NCBI RefSeq assembly: GCF_016625195.1 | Contig: NZ_JACVUP010000002.1 | Coordinates: 448,534-512,533 of the forward strand | Source: Erwinia sp. S63 | GTDB taxonomy: Bacteria; Pseudomonadota; Gammaproteobacteria; Enterobacterales; Enterobacteriaceae | Direction of reading: 5' to 3' | Length of the DNA: 64,000 nucleotides | Shown: in pieces, positions 29,131-42,717 of the stretch | Numbering within the stretch: the stretch's first letter is position 1 | Layout: every line of letters begins with the position of its first letter | Program-made: the position numbers and the translations under genes | The notes under the pieces: generated by a model | Told to the model about the DNA's origin: nothing | Database searches by the model: none | The model's input: the letters and a program-made list of their open reading frames with translations, nothing else

Positions 29131-29219
29131 TGGGTAATCCTCTTTATTCGCTGCGTAGGTTTGATTGTAGCGCTCAAAACTTCAGCAAAACCAGTGGTGC
29201 GGCGATTATTTGTGGCGCG

Positions 29220-29510
29220 TCAGGGTTTTGCCTGTAGAAATTCGGACAGCGTGGTGATCTTCACCTCCGCTTTACGATGCAGGGCAACATCCGCCAGCCC
29301 GGCGGCGTTTTCTGCGATCTCATTTTGTTCCAATGCACTGATGATGCCAAAACTGTTGGTTCCTAACTCATGCGAATGACCTTCATCATCATGCAAGGTC
29401 GTGGTGTAACCGCCGCTGACCATCACGCTGTTAAGGGATTGCAGATCGCCTAAGCTCTCATCAGGATAGCTTAGCGTGACAATGTAACGTTTCAGGTCGT
29501 GGTCACTCAT
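29220..29510 (-). CDS. ydiZ: GhoS-family small protein (YdiZ-like)
   Basis: 96 residues: SDHDLKRYIVTLSYPDESL...GYTTTLHDDEGHSHELGTNSFG, matching the YdiZ group of the GhoS (DUF2622) family with a ferredoxin-like fold. GhoS is the endoribonuclease antitoxin of the type V GhoT/GhoS pair. No GhoT-like small membrane toxin is visible on either side, so this is an orphan whose activity is unproven. Two ATGs are adjacent (29513 and 29510); the second has better spacing from GAGG. Confidence 0.85.
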   Translation of the reverse strand: MSDHDLKRYIVTLSYPDESLGDLQSLNSVMVSGGYTTTLHDDEGHSHELGTNSFGIISALEQNEIAENAAGLADVALHRKAEVKITTLSEFLQAKP

Positions 29511-29513
29511 CAT

Positions 29514-29842
29514 TCACCTCATTGTAATGGAACAGATTTCAGCGTAGACCAGCGCTGCGGATAGAGCGAATTCTGCGCAATTCAGGTGGGAAAAGGGAGC
29601 GTAAATCTGCGTCAACAGGCTTCAGAAAATTCTTGTATCAATTGGGCTGCTATTTCGCTAATTGCCTCTTATAATGCGCAGCGGTAATGGGAAAACTCCT
29701 ATTAACCATGCGGTTCCAGCGCGGAACCTGGCATTTCTGGCACCTTCATACTTTTTTACAAAACTTACCGTAAATTGCATTGATTGGCTGGGAAAACTCT
29801 TCAGACTCACTCTTTTTTAAACTGCCGTACGGGTCACATTTA
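29514..29842. other. Intergenic region before ydiY
   Basis: About 330 bp without a gene. TATAAT at 29670-29675 is a possible -10 element for ydiY, giving a leader of about 160 bases. No operator was recognised. A small inverted repeat (GGTTCCAGCGCGGAACC) lies at 29711-29727 in that leader. Confidence 0.45.
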
Positions 29843-30604
29843 ATGAAAGCCTTTAATAAGCTGTCCGCTGTTTTATTGCTCTCTGCTGGAGCATTTTGTC
29901 ACCAGGCATTTGCAGATAACACCGTATTTACCTCCATGGATGACCCTTCTACGGCAAAAAAACCGTTTGAAGGCAGCGCGTCAGCGGGATATCTGGCTCA
30001 AACCGGTAACACCACCAGCTCCTCGCTGAGTGCTGCAACCAACATGACCTGGTATCAGACCAACACTGCTTACAGTTTGTGGGGTAATGCCGCAAATAAC
30101 TCCTCAAACGATGAGCGTTCTTCAGAGACTTATAGCCTGGGTGGTCGTACTCGTTACAACCTCAACAGCGCTGATTACCTGTTCGGTCAGGCAAGCTGGT
30201 TGAGCGACCGTTTTAACGGTTATGACGCGCGTGACGTCGCAACCGCTGGTTACGGTCGTCAGATCCTCAATGGCCCAGTGCATTCTCTGCGTGCTGAATT
30301 CGGTCCAGGTGTTCGTTACGATGACTTCCATGCTGGTGGTCACGAAACCAAAGCATTGGGTTACGGCGCACTGAGCTATCAGTGGCAGCTGACCGACACC
30401 ACTAAATTCATTCAGGGTGTCTCTGTTCTGAGCAGCTTTGGTGATGACACCACGCTGAACTCCGAAACTGGCCTGCAAGTGGCGATCAACTCGCACTTCG
30501 CGCTGAAACTGGCTTACAACGTTACCTGGAACAACAATCCGCCAGAATCTGCACCGGATCGTACCGATACCAAAACCACCATCCAGCTCTCCTACGCGAT
30601 GTAA
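29843..30604 (+). CDS. ydiY: Outer-membrane beta-barrel protein YdiY (DUF481)
   Basis: 253 residues starting at ATG 29843 (MKAFNKLSAVLLL), with signal peptide ending HQAFA; the frame extends upstream to 29780 but adds a non-signal stretch. The DUF481 pattern is clear: AGYLAQTGNT...SSLSAATNMTWY, regular aromatic-containing strands and the C-terminal TTIQLSYAM. E. coli YdiY is acid-inducible and of unknown role; position and length agree. Only a weak ribosome site is seen. Terminated by a strong hairpin. Confidence 0.93.
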   Translation: MKAFNKLSAVLLLSAGAFCHQAFADNTVFTSMDDPSTAKKPFEGSASAGYLAQTGNTTSSSLSAATNMTWYQTNTAYSLWGNAANNSSNDERSSETYSLGGRTRYNLNSADYLFGQASWLSDRFNGYDARDVATAGYGRQILNGPVHSLRAEFGPGVRYDDFHAGGHETKALGYGALSYQWQLTDTTKFIQGVSVLSSFGDDTTLNSETGLQVAINSHFALKLAYNVTWNNNPPESAPDRTDTKTTIQLSYAM

Positions 30605-30617
30605 GCGAGCCGTGATG

Positions 30618-30660
30618 AAAAAACCGCTGTCGGCCTGTGCCGTGCAGCGGTTTTTTTTTA
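30618..30660 (+). terminator. Terminator of ydiY
   Basis: AAAAAACCGCTG and CAGCGGTTTTTT frame a 15-base loop and end in a run of nine T. Confidence 0.92.
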
Positions 30661-30806
30661 TCTCCCGATGGCTTAGCGCATTTTTCACGGGTTTAGATCG
30701 CGGGCGAAAGCTGCTATTATCTCCGGCGCTTTACATTCCTGGCGTCATTCCGACAACGTGGGTCTGACATTACGCCGGGTTACTCAAACAGAACTCAATG
30801 TTGCAT

Positions 30807-30848
30807 GTAGGCTTTCGTGTGGCTTACCACTGCAATTAAGGATATGAA
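30807..30848 (+). promoter_or_regulatory. thrS translational operator, tRNA-Thr anticodon mimic
   Basis: GTAGGCT (30807-30813) and GGCTTAC (30821-30827) form a 7-bp stem with a 7-base loop TTCGTGT whose third to fifth bases are CGT, a threonine anticodon. It precedes the ribosome site TAAGGAT by ten bases. The same arrangement in E. coli lets threonyl-tRNA synthetase bind its own mRNA and block translation. Confidence 0.88.
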
Positions 30849-33333
<2,485 letters not shown>

Positions 33334-33348
33334 GCCTTCAAGTAATAA

Positions 33349-33630
<282 letters not shown>

Positions 33631-33697
33631 GTAAACTTTTTATAAATCTGCCTGAATACTTTGCGTACTGCAGAGAATAGGGCATCACAGAATATGA

Positions 33698-34069
<372 letters not shown>

Positions 34070-34079
34070 GTCAGATGAA

Positions 34080-34103
34080 AAAGGGAGCTTGCTCCCTTTT
34101 TTA
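34080..34103 (+). terminator. Terminator of rplT
   Basis: AAGGGAGC-TT-GCTCCCTTTTTT, perfect stem with T run, ten bases past the stop codon. Confidence 0.92.
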
Positions 34104-34126
34104 TTGTCTGCAACTCACGCAAAAGA

Positions 34127-34155
34127 TTGACATTTTAGCCGCTGGGCTTTTCAAT
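34127..34155 (+). promoter_or_regulatory. Promoter of the pheM-pheST operon
   Basis: Perfect -35 box TTGACA (34127-34132), then 17 bp and TTCAAT as -10. It gives a leader beginning about 30 bp before pheM, consistent with the attenuated phe operon. Confidence 0.75.
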
Positions 34156-34189
34156 AGTGCGGTTTCTATCAAGACAAGGTAACGCAAGC

Positions 34190-34234
34190 ATGCACGCTGC
34201 TATTTTCCGTTTCTTTTTTTACTTTAGCGCCTGA
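34190..34234 (+). CDS. pheM: Phenylalanine leader peptide of pheST
   Basis: 14-residue frame [14 protein letters not shown] with five phenylalanines, differing from E. coli PheM ([14 protein letters not shown]) at two positions. Ribosome stalling at the Phe codons when charged tRNA-Phe is scarce lets the mRNA avoid the attenuator at 34282-34308 and raises synthetase expression. AAGG lies upstream of the ATG. Confidence 0.93.
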   Translation: [14 protein letters not shown]

Positions 34235-34281
34235 CAATCGGGGGCTTTTGCGCATAAGAAAAGAAACGAAAAATCGCGCTG

Positions 34282-34308
34282 AAAGCCTCCCTCGTGGAGG
34301 CTTTTCTG
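34282..34308 (+). terminator. Attenuator of the pheST operon
   Basis: AAAGCCTCC-CTCGT-GGAGGCTTTT then CTGTTTC. Placed between pheM and pheS, with the alternative pairing sequence GGGGGCTTTTGCGC upstream at about 34240. Confidence 0.85.
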
Positions 34309-34354
34309 TTTCTGGCGACACTTAATCGGATCTCACGGTCCTTACAAGAACTGA

Positions 34355-35365
<1,011 letters not shown>

Positions 35366-35379
35366 GGGCAGGTTATCCA

Positions 35380-37767
35380 ATGAAATTCAGTGAACTCTGG
35401 TTACGCGAATGGGTAAATCCAGCCCTGGACAGCGCTGCGCTGTCTGAGCAAATCACCATGGCCGGTCTTGAAGTGGACGGCGTGGATCCAGTCGCCGGTG
35501 CCTTTAATGGCGTGGTGGTGGGTGAAGTGGTGGAGTGCGGTCAGCACCCGAACGCCGACAAACTGCGCGTGACCAAAATCAACGTAGGCGGCGATCGCCT
35601 GCTGGATATCGTCTGTGGCGCGCCAAACTGCCGCCAGGGCTTGAAAGTCGCAGTGGCTACCGTAGGCGCGGTGCTGCCGGGCGATTTCAAAATCAAAGCG
35701 GCGAAACTGCGTGGTGAGCCTTCCGAAGGCATGCTGTGCTCTTTCTCTGAGCTGGGTATTTCCGACGATCACAGCGGCATTATTGAATTGCCTGCTGATG
35801 CGCCTATCGGCACTGACATCCGCAGCTACCTGCAGCTGGATGACAACACCATCGAAATCAGCGTGACGCCAAACCGTGCCGATTGCCTCGGTATTATCGG
35901 TATCGCGCGCGATGTGGCGGTAGTCAACGGTTTGCCGCTCACCGAGCCAACGATTGAGCCGGTTAAAGCGACCATTACCGATACCTTCCCGATTCGCGTA
36001 GATGCCACCGACGCTTGCCCACGTTATCTGGGCCGCGTAGTAAAAGGCATCAATGTGAAAGCGGCAACGCCACTGTGGATGCGTGAAAAACTGCGTCGCT
36101 GCGGCATCCGTTCTATCGACCCGGTTGTGGATATCACCAATTACGTTCTGCTGGAACTCGGTCAGCCGATGCACGCCTTTGACCTCGACCGCATTGACGG
36201 CGGCATCGTGGTGCGCATGGCGGAACAGGGTGAAGTCCTGACCTTACTGGATGGCACTGAAGCGAAACTCAGCAGCGACACGCTGGTGATTGCTGACCAT
36301 CAGAAAGCGCTGGCGATGGGCGGCATTTTTGGTGGTGAACACTCTGGTGTGAACGAAGAAACCAAAAATGTGCTGTTCGAATGTGCCTTCTTTGAACCGC
36401 TGGCGATCACCGGCCGTGCTCGTCGTCAGGGCCTGCACACCGATGCGTCGCATCGTTACGAGCGTGGTGTTGATCCGGCACTGCAATTCAAAGCCATTGA
36501 ACGCGCAACCCAGTTGCTGCTGGACATCTGTGGCGGTGAAGCGGGTCCGGTTATCGATCAAACCGACGCCAGCAAATTGCCTGAGCGCGCCACCATTACG
36601 CTGCGTCGCGAAAAACTCGACCGCCTGATTGGTCACGTGATCGCCGATGCGCAGGTTACCGATATCCTGACGCGTCTCGGTTGCGAAGTGACCGTTGGCA
36701 ATGGTGAGTGGACAGCCATTGCACCAAGCTGGCGTTTCGATATGGCGATTGAAGAAGATCTGGTTGAGGAAGTGGCTCGCGTATACGGCTACAACAACAT
36801 TCCAGACGTGCCGGTAAAAGCCAGCCTGATTATGACCAAGCATCGCGAAGCGGATCTGTCGCTGAAGCGCGCGCGTAACCTGTTAGTCGATAAAGGCTAT
36901 CAGGAAGCGATTACCTACAGCTTCGTTGATCCGAAAGTGCAGCAGCTGCTGCATCCGGGTGAAGAAGCGCTGATCCTGCCAAGCCCGATTTCCAGCGATA
37001 TGTCGGCAATGCGCCTGTCGCTTTGGACCGGTCTGCTCGGTGCGGTGGTGTATAACCAGAACCGTCAGCAAGGCCGTGTGCGCCTGTTTGAGAGCGGTTT
37101 GCGCTTTGTTCCTGATACGCAGGCCGATCTCGGTATCCGCCAGGATCTTATGCTGGCGGGCGTTCTGAGCGGTAATCGCTATGAAGAGCATTGGGATCTG
37201 GCGCGTCAGACAGTTGACTTCTATGATTTAAAAGGCGATTTAGAATCGTTACTGGATTTGACCGGTAAACTCGATGAGATTTCTTTCCGTGCAGAAGCCA
37301 ATCCGGCGCTGCATCCGGGACAGAGCGCGGCAATTTATTTACGCGGCGAACGAATCGGATTTATCGGAGTGGTTCATCCGGAGTTGGAACGTAAGCTGGA
37401 TCTCAACGGCCGCACCTTAGTGTTTGAACTGCTTTGGAATAAGGTCGCAGACCGCGTCCTGCCTGACGCGCGCGAGATTTCACGCTTCCCGGCGAACCGT
37501 CGTGATATCGCTGTGGTAGTGGCTGAAAACGTGCCCGCAGCAGATATCATCGCGGAGTGTAAGAAAGTTGGCGTAAATCAGGTAGTTGGCGTAAACTTGT
37601 TTGACGTGTACCGTGGTAAGGGCGTGAACGAGGGCGAAAAGAGCCTCGCGATTAGCCTGATTTTGCAGGATACCAGCCGGACACTCGAAGAAGAGGAGAT
37701 TGCCGCGACCGTTGCCAAATGCGTTGCGGCATTAAAAGAGCGATTCCAGGCAACCTTGAGGGATTGA
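35380..37767 (+). CDS. pheT: Phenylalanyl-tRNA synthetase beta subunit
   Basis: 795 residues, as in E. coli. Holds the tRNA-binding EMAP-like domain near 40-150 ([18 protein letters not shown]), the B3/4 editing domain that removes Tyr from tRNA-Phe, the B5 domain and the C-terminal ferredoxin-like anticodon domain. Partner of PheS. The 3' end overlaps the ribosome site of ihfA, and in E. coli an ihfA promoter lies inside pheT. Confidence 0.98.
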   Translation: MKFSELWLREWVNPALDSAALSEQITMAGLEVDGVDPVAGAFNGVVVGEVVECGQHPNADKLRVTKINVGGDRLLDIVCGAPNCRQGLKVAVATVGAVLPGDFKIKAAKLRGEPSEGMLCSFSELGISDDHSGIIELPADAPIGTDIRSYLQLDDNTIEISVTPNRADCLGIIGIARDVAVVNGLPLTEPTIEPVKATITDTFPIRVDATDACPRYLGRVVKGINVKAATPLWMREKLRRCGIRSIDPVVDITNYVLLELGQPMHAFDLDRIDGGIVVRMAEQGEVLTLLDGTEAKLSSDTLVIADHQKALAMGGIFGGEHSGVNEETKNVLFECAFFEPLAITGRARRQGLHTDASHRYERGVDPALQFKAIERATQLLLDICGGEAGPVIDQTDASKLPERATITLRREKLDRLIGHVIADAQVTDILTRLGCEVTVGNGEWTAIAPSWRFDMAIEEDLVEEVARVYGYNNIPDVPVKASLIMTKHREADLSLKRARNLLVDKGYQEAITYSFVDPKVQQLLHPGEEALILPSPISSDMSAMRLSLWTGLLGAVVYNQNRQQGRVRLFESGLRFVPDTQADLGIRQDLMLAGVLSGNRYEEHWDLARQTVDFYDLKGDLESLLDLTGKLDEISFRAEANPALHPGQSAAIYLRGERIGFIGVVHPELERKLDLNGRTLVFELLWNKVADRVLPDAREISRFPANRRDIAVVVAENVPAADIIAECKKVGVNQVVGVNLFDVYRGKGVNEGEKSLAISLILQDTSRTLEEEEIAATVAKCVAALKERFQATLRD

Positions 37768-37771
37768 ACCT

Positions 37772-38074
37772 ATGGCGCTTACAAAAGCTGAAATGTCAGA
37801 GTACCTGTTTGAAAAACTCGGGTTGAGCAAACGCGATGCCAAAGAGTTGGTTGAGCTCTTCTTTGAAGAAGTTCGCCGCGCGTTGGAAAACGGAGAACAG
37901 GTTAAACTGTCCGGATTTGGTAATTTTGATCTGCGTGACAAAAACCAACGTCCGGGCCGTAACCCGAAGACGGGGGAAGATATTCCTATCACTGCCCGCC
38001 GAGTGGTGACCTTCCGTCCGGGACAGAAGTTGAAAAGTCGCGTTGAGAACGCGACACCGAAGGACGCTGACTAA
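37772..38074 (+). CDS. ihfA: Integration host factor alpha subunit
   Basis: 100 residues. DNA-bending HU/IHF family; forms a heterodimer with IhfB. The beta-arm [16 protein letters not shown] with the intercalating proline is intact. Four bases after the pheT stop. Terminated by a strong hairpin. Confidence 0.98.
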   Translation: MALTKAEMSEYLFEKLGLSKRDAKELVELFFEEVRRALENGEQVKLSGFGNFDLRDKNQRPGRNPKTGEDIPITARRVVTFRPGQKLKSRVENATPKDAD

Positions 38075-38085
38075 TTTCAGTATGA

Positions 38086-38113
38086 CAAAAAGGCCGCTTA
38101 GCGGCCTTTTTTA
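38086..38113 (+). terminator. Terminator of ihfA
   Basis: AAAAAGGCCGC-TTA-GCGGCCTTTTTT, perfect stem with T run. Confidence 0.93.
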
Positions 38114-38265
38114 TTGGCTGTAAAATAGCCGTTCTGCGCAATCTTTCCATAATGTCAGGATTTAGTAAGTATCCGGAAAATAGGATGAAAATCGGCACTG
38201 GCTGATAGTGACTGCGGCAATCCATTTGTTATAACAGCGCCATCACATAACAAGGGGTATTGCTG

Positions 38266-38628
38266 ATGAAAAAGACAGCACTTTTACTGGGCATCCTGTT
38301 AGGCATGCCGCTGCTGGCTAGCGCCAATGTTTCCGTTAACATCAACACACCGGGTGTTTCTATTCATATTGGTGATCAGGATAAACGTGGCTACTACTGG
38401 GATGGCTACGACTGGCGTGCGCCAACCTGGTGGAAACAGCACCACAATCAACGCATCGGCACCAAAGGCCCGCACGGTTACTGGAACGGTAACGGCTGGC
38501 AGTCACAGCATCCGGGTAATGCGCCGCGCCACGATAACAAACCGCAGCCGCGCGACCAGCATCATGACCAGCGTGATAACCACGATCAGCGTGATAATCA
38601 CGGTCAACCGATCCCGCCTCATCAGTAA
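38266..38628 (+). CDS. DUF2502 small secreted protein
   Basis: 120 residues from ATG 38266 (MKKTALLLGILLGMPLLASA) with AAGGGG at 38252-38257; TTG 38260 is less likely. After the signal peptide comes the DUF2502 core: SVNINTPGVSIHIGDQDKRGYYWDGYDWR, WWKQHHNQ and GYWNGNGWQ. The C-terminal third is a low-complexity tail rich in His, Asp, Gln and Asn with a short tandem repeat. Periplasmic or surface location expected; similar to E. coli YpeC in the core. Function unknown; metal binding by the tail is a guess. It is a single gene between ihfA and btuC, which are close together in E. coli. Confidence 0.8.
   Translation: MKKTALLLGILLGMPLLASANVSVNINTPGVSIHIGDQDKRGYYWDGYDWRAPTWWKQHHNQRIGTKGPHGYWNGNGWQSQHPGNAPRHDNKPQPRDQHHDQRDNHDQRDNHGQPIPPHQ
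38566..38601 (+). repeat. Two tandem 18-bp units in the DUF2502 gene
   Basis: GACCAGCGTGATAACCAC and GATCAGCGTGATAATCAC differ by two bases and encode (D/D)QRDNH twice. Earlier copies of the idea (RDQHHDQRDNH) suggest the tail grew by slippage. Confidence 0.85.
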
Positions 38629-38718
38629 GCTATGCTCAGCGGCACCCACTCGGTGCCGCTTTCTTTTTGCCACAATCCCACTACAATCAAATCTCTGTTT
38701 TCTCAGCCAATCTTATCT

Positions 38719-39702
38719 ATGACTCTGTTGGACCAGCTTGCCCGTCAGGCCGATCGTCGTAGCCAGCGCTGGCTTATGCTGCTCGGTGCCATTCTGCTGC
38801 TGCTGTTTATTCTCAGCCTGTGCGCCGGAGACAGCTGGATATCGCCAACCCAATGGTTTTCCTCCAACGGTGAACTCTTCGTCTGGCAGTTACGCTTACC
38901 GCGCACGCTGGCCGTGCTGCTGGTGGGGGCTGCGCTGGCAGTGTGTGGCGTGGTGATGCAGGCGCTGTTCAACAATCCCTTGGCGGAACCCGGCTTGCTT
39001 GGCGTATCCAATGGCGCGGGTATTGGGTTAGTGTTGGGTGTGATGCTGGGCAATGGCTCGCTATGGAGCCTGGCGCTGGCGGCGATGGCGGGAGCGTTAT
39101 TGATCACGCTGATACTGCTGCACTTCGCGCATCGTCAGCTTTCCGTTAGTCGCTTATTGCTCACGGGCGTGGCGCTCGGCATTATCTGTAGCGCAGTGAT
39201 GACATGGGCCGTGTACTTTAGCACCAGCCTCGATCTGCGGCAGTTAATGTACTGGATGATGGGCGGCTTCAGCGGCATTGACTGGCGCTATGGCTGGATG
39301 ATGCTGGCGTTGTTGCCAGTTACGCTATTGCTGACCGGAACCGCACGGACGCTGAATTTACTCGCACTGGGGGAGACATCGGCGCGTCAGCTGGGCCTGC
39401 CGTTGCTGTTATGGCGCAACCTGTTAGTGCTGGCGATGGGCTGGCTGGTCGGCACCAGCGTGGCGATGGCCGGCGCAATTGGCTTTGTCGGATTGGTTAT
39501 CCCCCATTTGTTACGCTTAAGTGGTTTTAGCGATCATCGTTACCTGTTGCCTGCCTCGGCGCTGGCAGGGGCTGCGGTGCTCCTCGGTGCAGATATTATT
39601 GCCCGTCTGGTGCTGACATCTGCAGAGTTGCCGATTGGCGTGGTGACGGCCACCCTCGGCGCTCCGCTGTTTATCGTGCTTTTAGTGAAATCTTCGCGCT
39701 AG
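38719..39702 (+). CDS. btuC: Vitamin B12 ABC transporter permease
   Basis: 327 residues, FecCD-type permease with ten membrane helices per monomer. Matches E. coli BtuC (326): [57 protein letters not shown] and the C-terminal [13 protein letters not shown]. With BtuD and the binding protein BtuF (not here) it imports cobalamin from the periplasm. ATG 38719 is taken by alignment; the ribosome site is poor, and the frame opens upstream at 38632, inside the spacer. Confidence 0.96.
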   Translation: MTLLDQLARQADRRSQRWLMLLGAILLLLFILSLCAGDSWISPTQWFSSNGELFVWQLRLPRTLAVLLVGAALAVCGVVMQALFNNPLAEPGLLGVSNGAGIGLVLGVMLGNGSLWSLALAAMAGALLITLILLHFAHRQLSVSRLLLTGVALGIICSAVMTWAVYFSTSLDLRQLMYWMMGGFSGIDWRYGWMMLALLPVTLLLTGTARTLNLLALGETSARQLGLPLLLWRNLLVLAMGWLVGTSVAMAGAIGFVGLVIPHLLRLSGFSDHRYLLPASALAGAAVLLGADIIARLVLTSAELPIGVVTATLGAPLFIVLLVKSSR

Positions 39703-39741
39703 CGATGGCTGGCATCTTGGTCTCAACAACAGGAATCGACA

Positions 39742-40287
39742 ATGAGCATTTATCAGACAGAACTGGTTACCCTGGACGGCGAAAAAACCACGCTGGCAGA
39801 GTATCAGGACAACGTACTGCTGGTGGTTAATGTAGCGTCAAAATGTGGACTGACGGCGCAGTATGAGCAGCTTGAGTCACTGCAGAAAGCCTGGCAGGAC
39901 AAAAACTTTAGCGTACTGGGTTTCCCCTGCAACCAGTTTCTGGAGCAGGAGCCGGGCAGCAACGAAGAGATTAAAACCTTCTGCAGCACCACTTACGGTG
40001 TGACTTTCCCGATGTTCGATAAGACCGATGTGAACGGTGCCGATCGTCATCCGCTGTATGCGCAGTTAACGGCGGCACAGCCTGAGGCCGAACGTCCTGA
40101 AGGCAGCGGTTTCCTTGAGCGTATGGTGAGTAAAGGTCGTGCACCAAAAGCCGAGGGCGACATTCTGTGGAACTTCGAAAAATTCCTTATCAACAAACAG
40201 GGCAAGGTGATTGCGCGTTTCTCTCCGGATATGACGCCTGATGATCCGATCATCCTGAAACGCGTTGAGCAGGCGCTGGCAGAGTAA
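39742..40287 (+). CDS. btuE: Glutathione/thioredoxin peroxidase BtuE
   Basis: 181 residues of the glutathione peroxidase family. Catalytic Cys35 in VASKCGLT, with Gln and Trp of the tetrad in GFPCNQF and LWNFEKF. Reduces peroxides in the periplasm or cytoplasm; not needed for B12 uptake despite its position. AGGAA precedes the ATG. The stop codon is immediately followed by the btuD start. Confidence 0.96.
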   Translation: MSIYQTELVTLDGEKTTLAEYQDNVLLVVNVASKCGLTAQYEQLESLQKAWQDKNFSVLGFPCNQFLEQEPGSNEEIKTFCSTTYGVTFPMFDKTDVNGADRHPLYAQLTAAQPEAERPEGSGFLERMVSKGRAPKAEGDILWNFEKFLINKQGKVIARFSPDMTPDDPIILKRVEQALAE

Positions 40288-41034
40288 ATGTTGTTGCAGT
40301 GTCAGGGAGTCAGCGTCGCGGGACGTCTGGCTCCTGTTGATCTCGGCGTCAACGCGGGCGAGTGGGTGCATCTGGTTGGCCCTAACGGCGCGGGGAAAAG
40401 CACGTTACTCAGCGTGCTGTCGGGATTATTGCCAGGGCACGGTGTCATCCAGCTGGCAGGAGAGTCGCTGAATAGCTTAAGCGGAGACGTGCTGGCACAG
40501 CGGCGCGCGTGGTTACCGCAACAACAGGCCGCGTTGGGCACCATGCCCGTCTGGCACTACCTTCGTTTACATTTCTCTTCGGCTTCACCCCAGGCCGATG
40601 TCACGCTGAATGATGTGCTGGCGCAACTCAGCGTGCAGGATAAATTAACCCGAAAACTGACGCAGCTCTCTGGTGGCGAATGGCAGCGTGTGCGGCTGGC
40701 GGCCGTGGTGATGCAAATCCATCCGGCAATCAATCCTCACGGCAAGCTTTTAATTCTGGATGAGCCGATGACGGCATTGGATGTCGCGCAGCAGCGAGCC
40801 GTGGACAAATTGTTGCTCCAGCTGTGCCACGCCGGTATTGCGGTGATTGCCAGCGGCCACGACCTCAACCACAGCCTGCGCCATGCTGACCGCGTAGGAT
40901 TGATGCATCAGGGGGAAGTGGTGATGCAGGGGCGTGCGCGAGATGTATTAACCGTCGCCAATCTCTCTCCGTTGTACCAAACCGAGTTTCAACAATTAGA
41001 CACGCCGCAAGGCCCTCTGCTGTTTATTCCCTGA
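40288..41034 (+). CDS. btuD: Vitamin B12 ABC transporter ATPase
   Basis: 248 residues. Walker A GPNGAGKST near 33-41, Q-loop PQQQ, signature LSGGEWQRV, Walker B LLILDEPMTALD and the switch histidine in ASGHDLNH. It pairs with BtuC in the inner membrane. Begins on the base after the btuE stop. Order btuC-btuE-btuD-nlpC equals that of E. coli. Confidence 0.97.
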   Translation: MLLQCQGVSVAGRLAPVDLGVNAGEWVHLVGPNGAGKSTLLSVLSGLLPGHGVIQLAGESLNSLSGDVLAQRRAWLPQQQAALGTMPVWHYLRLHFSSASPQADVTLNDVLAQLSVQDKLTRKLTQLSGGEWQRVRLAAVVMQIHPAINPHGKLLILDEPMTALDVAQQRAVDKLLLQLCHAGIAVIASGHDLNHSLRHADRVGLMHQGEVVMQGRARDVLTVANLSPLYQTEFQQLDTPQGPLLFIP

Positions 41035-41102
41035 ATAACATTGCCTGTTAAGCAGATTTGCCGCTAAAGTGTCAGCCGGGCGACGGATTTAGGGACATTC
41101 TG

Positions 41103-41564
41103 ATGCGAATAACGGTATTTCTTCTGATAATGCTGCTGGCAGGGTGTAGTAGCCATCGCGCGCCGCCGCCCAATGGCCGCCTGTCTGATTCCATCACCGT
41201 GATTGCCCAACTTAACGATCAGCTAGGTCGCTGGCGCGGCACTCCTTATCGCTACGGCGGCTTGAGTCGTGGAGGTGTGGATTGCTCGGGCTTTGTTTAT
41301 CTGACCTTCCGCGATAAATTCGACATGCAACTGCCGCGCTCTACCGTCGACCAGACCGATATTGGTACACGCATCGATAAAAGCGATTTGCTGCCTGGCG
41401 ATCTGGTTTTCTTTAAAACCGGTAGCGGTGAAAACGGCCTGCATGTAGGTATTTACGATACCGATAACACCTTTATCCATGCTTCTACCAGTCAAGGCGT
41501 GATTCGTTCTTCGCTGGATAATGTCTATTGGCGCAAGGTATTTTGGCAGGCACGTCGTATCTGA
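41103..41564 (+). CDS. nlpC: NlpC/P60 family lipoprotein endopeptidase
   Basis: 153 residues from ATG 41103; an in-frame ATG at 41058 would put 15 residues before the lipoprotein signal. Lipobox LAGC with Cys15. Catalytic Cys61 in VDCSGF, His114 in NGLHVGIY, and a polar third residue (His) in FIHAST. Papain-like peptidoglycan hydrolase acting on stem peptides, lipid-anchored. Near-identical to E. coli NlpC, whose substrate is not firmly known. Confidence 0.95.
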   Translation: MRITVFLLIMLLAGCSSHRAPPPNGRLSDSITVIAQLNDQLGRWRGTPYRYGGLSRGGVDCSGFVYLTFRDKFDMQLPRSTVDQTDIGTRIDKSDLLPGDLVFFKTGSGENGLHVGIYDTDNTFIHASTSQGVIRSSLDNVYWRKVFWQARRI

Positions 41565-41876
41565 ATCATTACCATACCAGCACTGAATGACCTATTTTCC
41601 CTATGGTTTTACAGCAGCTTAATTATTGAATTCTCCCCGAATTTAACTCTCATTTAAAATGGCACTTTACCTGCGTCCACTTTAATACTAAAAATAAGGC
41701 TGAATTTATTTAATCAGTATGGACAATAACCCCGGCTATTTGGCTTAAGTTTTATTTAAGACTCGAAACGGCTTAATCAGGCATAAAAACAGCGTCTCTT
41801 CCAACGTTTGGTCCTATTGCCTGGTCGTTTTCATTGATATACGATGCGCCAATTGCCACTGGAACTGGCTGTTAAA
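41565..41876. other. AT-rich intergenic region before rflP
   Basis: About 310 bp, strongly AT-rich, with no gene and no operator I recognise. It should hold the promoter of the EAL-domain gene, whose translation start also lacks a good ribosome site, in line with the weak translation known for the E. coli and Salmonella homologues. Confidence 0.4.
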
Positions 41877-42620
41877 ATGAAAGTCCATTTATCTGCCGAC
41901 TATCAGTCGGAAACCTGGTTCTATCCAGTTTATACTCTGGCGGGCCAGCTGACTGCGGTCGAGCTGGTGACGCAATTCGTCCACGACAGCGCACCCATTA
42001 CGCTGCCGCAGGATTTGCTGTTGCCGCAATTAGACGATGCGCAGCAATTACGCTTAATGCAGAGCCAGCTTTCTTTGCTGGAAAAGTACCGTGACTTTTT
42101 TGAGCTAAATCAAATTACCGCTTTGGTTCGTATTGATGATTCGATGGCGTTAACGCTACTTGAAAGTGAATTTCTGTTAAGGAAATTTAAACAACTTCCT
42201 TTTATTATTCTCGATATTAGCGAAACGTTTCCGCAATTAGCGCGCGGAAAAGCGCAGCCACTTTTGGCCGCATTACAGCACGAGTTCCGTTTATCGCTTT
42301 CCCAGTTTGGTGCGGGTAAAGCGCCGGCAACCGCAGTTTACGATAATCTGTTTAGTGTGCTGAAACTGGATAAAGCCTTTATCCAGGGCCTGGCTAAACG
42401 TGCATCCTTTACACCATTTATACAAACGGTAATCGATAATTTCTCCGATTATGCCGACCAGATTATTATCTGTGGCGTTGACGATAATCTCATGCTCGAG
42501 AAGGTCAGTACGTTAAATGGTGCCCAACTTCAAGGCAGTTTGTTCCCGGTCGTCAAAGCGGAACGGTTAGGCGATCTTATTTATCCTGATCTCACTTTGC
42601 ACACCCCTTCACAGCAGTAG
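41877..42620 (+). CDS. rflP: Degenerate EAL-domain anti-FlhDC factor RflP (YdiV)
   Basis: 247 residues. EAL phosphodiesterase fold in which the catalytic motif is lost: the EAL position reads VELVTQF and other metal-binding residues are absent, as in YdiV/RflP. Those proteins do not cleave cyclic-di-GMP but bind FlhD and hand FlhDC to ClpXP, repressing flagellar genes. ATG 41877 (MKVHLSADYQSETWFYPV) aligns with the E. coli start; ATG 41844 in frame would add 11 residues. Gene order nlpC-ydiV-ydiU-aroH is conserved with E. coli. Confidence 0.88.
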   Translation: MKVHLSADYQSETWFYPVYTLAGQLTAVELVTQFVHDSAPITLPQDLLLPQLDDAQQLRLMQSQLSLLEKYRDFFELNQITALVRIDDSMALTLLESEFLLRKFKQLPFIILDISETFPQLARGKAQPLLAALQHEFRLSLSQFGAGKAPATAVYDNLFSVLKLDKAFIQGLAKRASFTPFIQTVIDNFSDYADQIIICGVDDNLMLEKVSTLNGAQLQGSLFPVVKAERLGDLIYPDLTLHTPSQQ

Positions 42621-42717
42621 TCCTTACAACTGTCATCCGCTTACGCTCAGCGTTACACTGGCCACTATTCTATAAACTCACTGTGGGTGCTTCTCTGTTG
42701 CACCTTCTGGAGTAGTG

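Noticed and set aside
38566..38601. Tandem repeat as a possible CRISPR or integration signal
   Set aside because: Only two units, no spacer, in frame within a protein tail; plain slippage repeat.
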